A stretch of 63,651 nt of DNA from an uncultured Bacteroidia bacterium (GTDB taxonomy: Bacteria > Bacteroidota > Bacteroidia > Bacteroidales > UBA932), in contig CACZUR010000011.1 in NCBI GenBank assembly GCA_902784435.1, positions 1 through 63,651 on the forward strand. The letters are read 5' to 3'. Position numbers and translations under genes: made by a program. Below, one piece after another: positions 7,573-13,803 of this stretch (position 1 is its first letter; every line of letters begins with the position of its first letter). Under the pieces are notes generated by a model. That model did no database searches. It was not told the origin of the DNA and saw only the letters and a program-made list of their open reading frames with translations.

Positions 7573-7945
7573 GCCGCTGTACATACCCCCCCCCGGAACC
7601 ACGTCCCAGCCGCTGCACATACCAGGTATGTACACGAAATCGGCCTCCCAGCGCGTTCTGGCTGTTCATACCTCCCCCGAAACCGCCTTCACCCCGCTGT
7701 ACATACCAGGTATGTACACGAAATCGGCCTTCCAGCGCGTTCTGGCTGTACATACCTCTGCCGGAACCCCGTCCTGGCCCGTCCCAGCCGCTGTACATAC
7801 CAGGTATGTACACGAAATCGGCCTTCCAGCGCGTTCTGGCTGTACATACCTCCCACGAAACCGCCGTCACCCCGCTGTACATACCAGGTATGTACACGAA
7901 ATCGGCCCTCCAGCGCGTTCCAGCTGTACATACCTCCCCCGAAAT
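7573..7945. repeat. Tandem palindrome array B (84-94 bp units)
   Basis: Four units each contain the perfect palindrome GTACATACCAGGTATGTAC (first copy with one change) at about 7615, 7699, 7793 and 7877, i.e. spacings of 84, 94 and 84. Between palindromes a conserved block reads CGAAATCGGCCTTCCAGCG then CGTTCTGGCTGTACATACC. Thus each block is also a hairpin with 10-bp arms GGTATGTACA/TGTACATACC enclosing a 28-base loop with ATCGGCC. Partial TGTACATACC copies flank the array. It creates long repetitive ORFs on both strands that I do not consider genes. Confidence 0.9.
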
Positions 7946-8178
7946 GCATGTAGTGTGTGCTATGGTGCAATTAAAACCGAATTAATTTTGCTATATTTAT
8001 GCGACAAAAACGTTAGAGCCAGGACAGGGCAAGACTACTCCTGTACTTCAAGGAGGCGAAGTGCTTGGAAAGGCATGGGGTGCAGGAATGGTGCACTCCC
8101 TGGACAACCTGAGCACACTTTACGACCGATAGAATTAAGCCATTATCTCTCCGGAGAGTACAACTAAACCACATCATT

Positions 8179-8715
8179 ATGATAGACGATATTCTGAAGT
8201 TTAACAAGCAGTTTGTTGCAGACAAGGCCTACGAGCCTTTCATCACCGACAAGTTCCCCGCAAAGAAACTGGCCATCCTCACCTGCATGGATACCAGGCT
8301 TACCGTCCTCCTTCAGGAGGCCCTGGGCCTGAAAAACGGCGATGCCAAGATTATCAAAAACGCCGGCGGGCTCATCCTGAGCGAGAAGGACTCTGCCATC
8401 AGGTCCTTGCTGGTGGGGATCTATGAGCTGGGTGTGAAAGAGATTATGGTTGTACACCACTCCACTTGCGGGGCCTGCCACATGAGCTATTCGGAGTTCA
8501 AGCCCCACATGCAGGAGCACGGTATCTCTGAAGAAGTGCTCGCTCAGTGGGAAGCAAAGGGCGTGGCCGACTGGCTGGAAGGGTTCCACGATACGGAAGC
8601 ATCGGTTCGCAAAACCATGGCCGCAATAGTCAATCACCCCCTCGTCCCCAAAGACATCATGGTCCGGGGCTTCATCATAGATTCCGTAACGGGAGCGCTT
8701 ACTGAAATCAAATAG
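8179..8715 (+). CDS. Beta-type carbonic anhydrase
   Basis: Interconverts CO2 and bicarbonate in the cytoplasm. The zinc site is complete: Cys36 in C-M-D-T-R (with the Asp38/Arg40 dyad), His94 and Cys97 in H-H-S-T-C-G-A-C. The 178-residue length and the missing extra C-terminal helices fit the small clade of beta-carbonic anhydrases of Gram-positives and anaerobes. Start ATG 8179 gives the family N-terminus (FNKQFVADKAYEPF). Single gene, with oppositely oriented neighbours downstream. Confidence 0.93.
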   Translation: MIDDILKFNKQFVADKAYEPFITDKFPAKKLAILTCMDTRLTVLLQEALGLKNGDAKIIKNAGGLILSEKDSAIRSLLVGIYELGVKEIMVVHHSTCGACHMSYSEFKPHMQEHGISEEVLAQWEAKGVADWLEGFHDTEASVRKTMAAIVNHPLVPKDIMVRGFIIDSVTGALTEIK

Positions 8716-8725
8716 GTTTCGCCGG

Positions 8726-9061
8726 TCATTGGGATTTTTCCAGAATTCCCTCAAAAGCGCCATATAGCTCGTTCAGGTCGGACAGAAGATCATAGAGGCC
8801 GTCTTCCGAAAGGACGGAACGATTCACTTCCAGAGGCACCTCTCCCCTTTCGTCGGCTTCAAAATCCTGTAGCCACCTGCCGGATTCCACATATTCCTGG
8901 AGTTTCTCCAACTCCGGAAGCATGGCATCCAGTTCTTCCGTCTTCTCTGCCAGCTCGGTTACCAGCCGGCGCAGCTTGTCGTAGGCGTCGCTCATGAAAG
9001 CAATCCGGTCTTCCCGCTGCTCTTTCACGCGTTTCGGGTTAAATTTCCGTTCCGTATCCAT
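8726..9061 (-). CDS. DUF4298 domain protein
   Basis: A 111-residue, charged, probably coiled-coil protein with the DUF4298 signature KLQEYVESGRWLQDFEADER then L-S-E-D-G-L-Y-D-L-L. Function unknown. Its ATG overlaps the stop of the upstream gene by one base (TAATG at 9061), so the two are translationally coupled. Confidence 0.85.
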   Translation of the reverse strand: MDTERKFNPKRVKEQREDRIAFMSDAYDKLRRLVTELAEKTEELDAMLPELEKLQEYVESGRWLQDFEADERGEVPLEVNRSVLSEDGLYDLLSDLNELYGAFEGILEKSQ

Positions 9062-9687
9062 TATGGATTCTGTCTTTGGACAGCTTCCTGATAGAAGGTC
9101 TGTCGCTGTTCCTGGGTTATTCGGTATCGGATAAGGCGGGAATCTTCCCGAAGCCCGTCGTCCAGATTGCAGACGAACAGGTCGTCTACGTCGGCAATAT
9201 AGAGCCGGTTGTAGCGGAACTCCTGATACTTCTGGAGGGAGATCGTGTAATTCATCGCCTTGACGGCCTCAATCGAGCCCAGGTTCTCGCGCGAGAACAC
9301 AAACAGGCCCATCTTCACAAAGTGCCCGTAAAAGCCATTGCCCAGTTTGGAAACCTTGCTTTCCAGAATCCGGCGCATGGGCAGGGCCATCGACCAGTAG
9401 GAGAACTCCTTCAGGCCGATGTATTTACCCTCCGTAAGGCCGTAGGTATAATCGTAGTGTTTCTCCCCTTTGGTGAGCCCGGCGACATCTTTCAGCAGCG
9501 CCAGTTCTGCCTGCTTGCTCTCTTCCATAGCCCGGGTTACCTCTATGCCGACAGACTTCCCATCCGGGGACTGCAAATCTGGCCGGTCCATGTTGACAAG
9601 GCAGTCAAACTCCCTCCCCAGCAATGCCGAAAGCGATATCTGAGCATATTGCTCGAAAAAACAGGTGCCGAAAGTGCGTGTAGCCAT
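9061..9687 (-). CDS. Unknown protein with nuclease-like motif
   Basis: A 208-residue soluble protein I do not recognise by name. The segment DRPDLQSPDGKSVGIEVTRA (about residues 34-53) has the spacing of a PD-(D/E)xK nuclease core (acidic residue, strand, then I-E-V-T), followed by E-E-S-K-Q-A-E-L-A-L-L helices. The lysine of the motif is not obvious, so nuclease activity is only a suggestion. It is coupled to the DUF4298 gene downstream and lies 10 bases after greA, all on the minus strand. Confidence 0.6.
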   Translation of the reverse strand: MATRTFGTCFFEQYAQISLSALLGREFDCLVNMDRPDLQSPDGKSVGIEVTRAMEESKQAELALLKDVAGLTKGEKHYDYTYGLTEGKYIGLKEFSYWSMALPMRRILESKVSKLGNGFYGHFVKMGLFVFSRENLGSIEAVKAMNYTISLQKYQEFRYNRLYIADVDDLFVCNLDDGLREDSRLIRYRITQEQRQTFYQEAVQRQNP

Positions 9688-9697
9688 ATAGCAATCT

Positions 9698-10165
9698 TCA
9701 GTCGAAGGTGATGCGCTCGATTCTCAGGTTCAGTACTCCGGAAGGGACCTGCGCCTGGACAATTTCGCCCACTTTCTTGCCCATCAGCGCTGCGCCGATG
9801 GGAGATTTCAGCGAAATCTTGCCCGCTTCGAGGTCCATCTCGTGCGGACTGACAATCTCGAATTTCATGCGGGTATTCGTGGAAAGGTTCGTAAATTCGA
9901 CCCGGCTCAAAAGGCAGACCCGGTCTTTGGGAAGGACATCGGGGTCGATGACGCGTGCATGTTCCAGGACCTTCTGCAGGAAACGGATGCGGCTGATGGT
10001 CTTTCCCTGCATCCGCCGGGCTTCACGGTATCCGGCATTGTCGCTCCGGTCTCCCTGGGCGCTGGCCTCCGCGAGGTCTTCCTTCACCTGGGGGTAAACC
10101 ACGCCGATAAGATGCTTCAGCTCGGCCGAAATTTCGTCGTATCGTTCTTTTGACAGGTATTCCAT
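9698..10165 (-). CDS. greA: GreA/GreB-family transcript cleavage factor
   Basis: Rescues backtracked RNA polymerase by stimulating transcript cleavage. The N-terminal coiled coil (residues 1-75) carries the acidic tip as EASAQGDRSDNAGYREARR, and the C-terminal FKBP-like domain ends with KISLKSPIGAALMGKKVGE. The 155 residues are the standard length. The MEYLSKERYDE start is family-typical, yet a -7 element ends only 5 bases before the ATG, so the mRNA should have almost no leader. Confidence 0.93.
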   Translation of the reverse strand: MEYLSKERYDEISAELKHLIGVVYPQVKEDLAEASAQGDRSDNAGYREARRMQGKTISRIRFLQKVLEHARVIDPDVLPKDRVCLLSRVEFTNLSTNTRMKFEIVSPHEMDLEAGKISLKSPIGAALMGKKVGEIVQAQVPSGVLNLRIERITFD

Positions 10166-10169
10166 GGCT

Positions 10170-10177
10170 CAAAGATA
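10170..10177 (-). promoter_or_regulatory. greA -7 element
   Basis: Minus-strand TATCTTTG (plus CAAAGATA at 10170-10177) immediately before the ATG at 10165. It predicts a leaderless or nearly leaderless transcript. Confidence 0.5.
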
Positions 10178-10233
10178 ATCATTTTCCGCCAAATATGTCA
10201 GCTCCGCGCGTATGGCATTGAGGAAATAATTGC

Positions 10234-10241
10234 TATTTTTG
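10234..10241 (+). promoter_or_regulatory. -7 element before the GH13 fusion
   Basis: TATTTTTG, about 24 bases before ATG 10265. The nearest TTG is too close (13 bases), so only the -7 half is convincing. Confidence 0.45.
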
Positions 10242-10264
10242 TAGAACCGCATAACAAGTTGTCT

Positions 10265-12979
10265 ATGAAAAGAATCCTTCTTGCCCTGACCCTGCTTTCG
10301 ACACTCACCCTGGGCGCCCAGCCTGCGCCCGGTTCGTTCAGGCAAACTTGGTCCAAAGGTCCCGCATGGCTTCAGAACGCTGTCATCTACCAGATTTATC
10401 CGTCTTCTTTCAAAGACTCGGACGGAAACGGTATCGGAGACATCCGCGGCGTCCTGTCCAAGATGGACTACATCGAGCGCCTGGGAATAACGGCCATCTG
10501 GTTCAATCCCCTCTTTGAATCCGGATGGATAGACGGCGGGTACGACGTAATCGATTACTACCGGGTAGACCCCCGCTTCGGCACCAACAACGACCTGGTG
10601 GAACTCATAGAAGAAGCCCATAAACGCGGCATCAAGGTGCTGCTGGACCTGGTTCCCGGACACACCTCCGACCGGCATCCTTGGTTCCTCCAGAGCGCCG
10701 AAGACACGAATCTCCGCTACTCGGACTACTATATCTGGAGCGACCGCCTGCCCGACCATCAGGCCGAACAGGACCTGGAGGAAATGCTCCGGGACCCCAA
10801 CTACATGCAGAATACGCGCGGGAAATGGATGAAGAGCAATTATCCGCGTAACAAATTCTACTACAAGAACTTCTATGCCTGCCAGCCGGCCCTCAACTTC
10901 GGCTTTGCCCATCCGGACCCATCCCGTCCCTGGGAGCAGGGCACCGATGCACCGGGGCCGCAGGCCGTCAAGCGCGAACTCCTGAACATCCTTGCTTTCT
11001 GGTACGATAAGGGAGTGGACGGATTCCGGGTGGACATGGCCGACAGCCTGGTCAAAGGAGACCCCGATAAAGCCGGAACCATCAGGCTCTGGCGGGAAAT
11101 CCGCGCCTGGTCAGACGCCCATTATCCGGGCCATGTCCTGATGGCCGAATGGAGCGACCCCAAGTACTGCCTTGCCTCGGGCATGCACGTGGACATGTAT
11201 ATCAACCGTACCACCAAGACCAACCGGCTCATGTACTTCGACCGGAAACACCAGGCTAACGGAGGCGCCTATTTCACCCTGAATGGCTGCGAGCCCTCGG
11301 TAAAGGACCTCTATGGCCAGCCCTGGCCGGAGGACCAGATAGACCGCAGCGTCACGGCGGCCGCGGCGCTCAAAACGTACTACGACCATTACACGGACGC
11401 CATCGCCTGGACAAAAGACTGGGGCTATTATGCTTCCATCACCGGAAACCATGACCATCTGCGCCTGAACACCGGAGACCGCAACAGTCCGGACCAGCTG
11501 CGCGTGATGCTTACCTGGATCCTGACCACGCACCTTCCCATCCTGTACTACGGAGACGAGATCGGCATGCGCTCGCTGGTGGACATGCCCAATGTGGAAG
11601 GCGCCAACCATAACGGGAAGGAGCGTGCAGGTGCCCGTACGCCCATGCAGTGGACGGGTGGCGAAAACGCCGGATTCAGCACCTGCGACCCTTCCGATCT
11701 GTACCTTCCGGTGTGTCCGGAATGGACATCGGCCACCTCCTATCCGGCCTATCTGGCCTGGAAGGCTGCCGGCGCTCCCAAGCCTACCGGTGCCGGGGCT
11801 CCAACGGTGGAAAGCCAGGAAAACGACCCGGCATCCCTCCTCAATTGGACCCGCAGGCTCATCGACCTTCGCAAAAGCACGCCGGCTTTCTGGGCCGACA
11901 GCGACTTCACACCCATCTACAATGCCCGGAATCCCTATCCCATGGTCTATACCCGGAGCGACGGCAAGCAGACCTGGCTGGTGGCCCTGAACCCCACCGG
12001 CAAGAAGCAGGTTGTCCAGCCTCCTGCGGGCATCGGCCCGGAAAAAGGGAGCGTGAACCCCGAGCTTTCGTACGGGAAGGTGTCGCTGAAAAACGGGATG
12101 CTTTCCATGGGCCCCACCTCGGTGCTGATCGCCCAACTGCCGGAAAGCGAAACGGCCATGACGGTCTGCAGTTTCAACATCCGTTACGCCAACAACAAAG
12201 GGGACAAATTTCCGGACGGAAGCAGTGCGGCCTGGGCGGACCGGCGGGATGCCGTGAAGCGCTTTGTAGACAGTGCCCGGCCGGATATCATCGGCCTGCA
12301 GGAAATCCGCAAGGCCCAGTCAGAGGATTTTGCCCGGTTTTTTGCCGATGAGTATGGATACTATGACGTGGGCCGGGACAGCGAAACCGGCGCATCCGTG
12401 GCCGATGCCAACTGTGAGGGCGTGGGCATCCTTTACCGGAAAGCGCGTTTCGAGTTGGTAGATAAAGGTTTCTTCTGGCTGGACGGAACCCCCGGGACCA
12501 AACCGGTGCAGAATACGGACCAAACCTACGGAGACTGGCATTCCGCCTGCCGGAGGGTCACCACCTGGATGCTGCTGAAGGACAAAAAGCACGGAGGCCC
12601 CCTGGTAGGCTTCTATTCAACCCACTTCGACCACCGCAGCCATGAGGCCATGAAACAATCCTCCGCGCTGCTGGCCCGGCAGATGAAGGCCCTTGACAAG
12701 GCCGATGTCCTCATCGCCGTCGGCGACCTGAACACCAAACTGGAAGACGGCCTTCTCCAGCCTCTGCAGGAGCTTTTTTCCTATGCAAGGACCGAGGCCC
12801 CGGGCAGTGACCTTTATATCGGCACGTTCAACGGTTTCGGCAATGCCAACAACATCATAGACCACATCTTCTATGACGGTCCCGTGATCCCGCTCCGCTA
12901 CTGGGTAGACAAGGCAGACTATGGCGTTCCCTTGCTGTCGGACCACTATCCCGTGCTGTTCAAGCTGGATTACCGATAA
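10265..12979 (+). CDS. Secreted GH13 alpha-glucosidase/amylase fused to an EEP-family hydrolase
   Basis: A 904-residue exported protein. Signal peptide about 1-20 (MKRILLALTLLSTLTLGAQ). GH13 catalytic barrel about 30-530: A-V-I-Y-Q-I-Y-P, DLVPGHTSDRHPWF, nucleophile Asp in G-F-R-V-D-M-A-D (about 256), acid/base Glu in V-L-M-A-E-W-S-D (about 292), third Asp in T-G-N-H-D-H (about 396), then a C-terminal beta-sandwich to about 630. From about 635 an endonuclease/exonuclease/phosphatase domain follows directly: T-V-C-S-F-N-I-R-Y-A-N, I-I-G-L-Q-E-I, V-G-D-L-N, and L-S-D-H-Y-P-V near the end. EEP proteins of this kind are normally separate secreted enzymes. I start at ATG 10265; the TTG two codons earlier is not needed. 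The fusion may combine glycan and phosphodiester hydrolysis at the cell surface, which is inference. Confidence 0.88.
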   Translation: MKRILLALTLLSTLTLGAQPAPGSFRQTWSKGPAWLQNAVIYQIYPSSFKDSDGNGIGDIRGVLSKMDYIERLGITAIWFNPLFESGWIDGGYDVIDYYRVDPRFGTNNDLVELIEEAHKRGIKVLLDLVPGHTSDRHPWFLQSAEDTNLRYSDYYIWSDRLPDHQAEQDLEEMLRDPNYMQNTRGKWMKSNYPRNKFYYKNFYACQPALNFGFAHPDPSRPWEQGTDAPGPQAVKRELLNILAFWYDKGVDGFRVDMADSLVKGDPDKAGTIRLWREIRAWSDAHYPGHVLMAEWSDPKYCLASGMHVDMYINRTTKTNRLMYFDRKHQANGGAYFTLNGCEPSVKDLYGQPWPEDQIDRSVTAAAALKTYYDHYTDAIAWTKDWGYYASITGNHDHLRLNTGDRNSPDQLRVMLTWILTTHLPILYYGDEIGMRSLVDMPNVEGANHNGKERAGARTPMQWTGGENAGFSTCDPSDLYLPVCPEWTSATSYPAYLAWKAAGAPKPTGAGAPTVESQENDPASLLNWTRRLIDLRKSTPAFWADSDFTPIYNARNPYPMVYTRSDGKQTWLVALNPTGKKQVVQPPAGIGPEKGSVNPELSYGKVSLKNGMLSMGPTSVLIAQLPESETAMTVCSFNIRYANNKGDKFPDGSSAAWADRRDAVKRFVDSARPDIIGLQEIRKAQSEDFARFFADEYGYYDVGRDSETGASVADANCEGVGILYRKARFELVDKGFFWLDGTPGTKPVQNTDQTYGDWHSACRRVTTWMLLKDKKHGGPLVGFYSTHFDHRSHEAMKQSSALLARQMKALDKADVLIAVGDLNTKLEDGLLQPLQELFSYARTEAPGSDLYIGTFNGFGNANNIIDHIFYDGPVIPLRYWVDKADYGVPLLSDHYPVLFKLDYR

Positions 12980-12984
12980 ACCGC

Positions 12985-13014
12985 TTGTTTTTCCGTCTTT
13001 CTTTCGTATCTTTG
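12985..13014 (+). promoter_or_regulatory. Promoter with long leader
   Basis: TTG (12985-12987), 19 bases, TATCTTTG (13007-13014): a full Bacteroidota promoter. Transcription should begin near 13020, about 150 bases before the next start codon. Confidence 0.75.
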
Positions 13015-13019
13015 CAGCC

Positions 13020-13171
13020 GAAAGCAGATTCTATGCACATTTGATTTTTTTCTAAGCCTTAACAGGCACGTATTTCAACCCGACACCGGACGATGGTCCA
13101 CTCCCAGGGGTTCATTGTACCCTGACGCGAGCGGCCGGGGGGCCGGGCGTTCTTTGAAATACGTTTTTGTT
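13020..13171 (+). ncRNA. Structured 5' leader (riboswitch-like candidate)
   Basis: An 11-bp perfect long-range pairing closes the leader: ACGTATTTCAA (13068-13078) with TTGAAATACGT (13154-13164). The enclosed 75 bases hold three local stems: GGAC/GTCC, CAGGG/CCCTG, and a GC-rich stem around GGCCGGGGGGCC. The closing stem is followed by TTTTT and then the ATG seven bases on. This multi-branched layout is what cis-regulatory RNAs look like. I match it to no known riboswitch. Confidence 0.5.
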
Positions 13172-13729
13172 ATGGCAAAATCTTATCAATTGGTTGCCTG
13201 GACCGAAAAAGGCCAGGTAAGAATGATTCCCTCCCAGTTCAACGACTACCTGAACGAAGAACTCCAGCACATCAACCAGCTCGGAGAAAAGGTCCGTTAC
13301 GGAACTTATTACGAGGTGCACGACCTTCTGGCGCTCAGCAGCGCCTTCGAGAAACTGGCGCTTTCCGTCCTGAACATGGGGAAGGTGGAACATGCCTTTC
13401 AGCTGCTGGCCCAGGCGGCGTTTTGCTGCACGGCTTCCGAAAATAACTGGACGGATACGGAGTGGGGAGAAATGCTGTGCAAGCCCCTGCGCGGGCGTTT
13501 CTTTGCCATGTTCTGCCAGTGCAAGGACCTCGTGCGCAGCTATCCGGGCCTGCGGTATGTATGGGAAAGCAGCAAGCTCCGGCAGACCTGCGATTTCGTC
13601 ACCTATCCGGACAGGGTCTTCGAGATAGAGTGGAACGGCATCTGTGGCGACTTCCAGGAAGCCAGCCGCTACAACAAAGCCCTGAACTTCGGCAAAAACG
13701 AAGTTTATCGCCGCCGGAATGAGCCATGA
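13172..13729 (+). CDS. Unknown conserved protein downstream of structured leader
   Basis: A 185-residue soluble protein starting MAKSYQLVAWTEKGQVRMIP. It is helical, with several Cys (A-F-C-C-T-A, M-F-C-Q-C-K-D), and has no signal peptide or membrane segment. I do not recognise the family. The ATG at 13172 is chosen because it follows the leader RNA; the in-frame extension to 13115 lies inside the folded leader and is GC-biased, non-protein-like sequence. The long leader suggests translational or attenuation control. Confidence 0.7.
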   Translation: MAKSYQLVAWTEKGQVRMIPSQFNDYLNEELQHINQLGEKVRYGTYYEVHDLLALSSAFEKLALSVLNMGKVEHAFQLLAQAAFCCTASENNWTDTEWGEMLCKPLRGRFFAMFCQCKDLVRSYPGLRYVWESSKLRQTCDFVTYPDRVFEIEWNGICGDFQEASRYNKALNFGKNEVYRRRNEP

Positions 13730-13774
13730 TTCTATGCAATTTCTCCAAATTTACGCTTTTTCCGGATTTCTTCG

Positions 13775-13782
13775 TAACTTTG
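13775..13782 (+). promoter_or_regulatory. -7 element before the SpoIIE-type phosphatase
   Basis: TAACTTTG, 21 bases before ATG 13804. The -33 match is weak. It probably drives the phosphatase and the MntP-GH3 fusion as one operon. Confidence 0.5.
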
Positions 13783-13803
13783 TAAATTAAAAAGATATCC
13801 CGC

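Larger units (their letters stand above)
7424..8178. other. 755-base interval without a confirmed gene
   Basis: Holds the promoter at 7454 and repeat array B. The remainder, 7985-8178, is the leader region of the carbonic anhydrase gene. It contains a 38-codon open stretch (about 8008-8124, including GKTTPVLQGGEVLGKAWGAG and ending L-Y-D-R-stop) that looks protein-like but that I cannot assign. No clear TAnnTTTG promoter is visible there. Confidence 0.5.

Noticed and set aside
7229-7897. A 222-codon minus-strand ORF with repeated Tyr-Ile-Pro-Gly-Met-Tyr motifs, and similar plus-strand ORFs at 7293-8167
   Set aside because: The repetitive part is translated tandem repeat B, open on both strands because the units are palindromic. 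Only the last 64 codons (7229-7423) look like a real protein and have a promoter.
7573-7945. CRISPR array
   Set aside because: The blocks between repeats are themselves conserved rather than unique, spacing varies by 10 bases, and no cas gene is near. The same holds for the C array at 22964-23103.
8008-8124. Small gene with the 38-codon open stretch before carbonic anhydrase
   Set aside because: No start codon with a ribosome site or promoter, no recognised family; recorded only as an unexplained open stretch.
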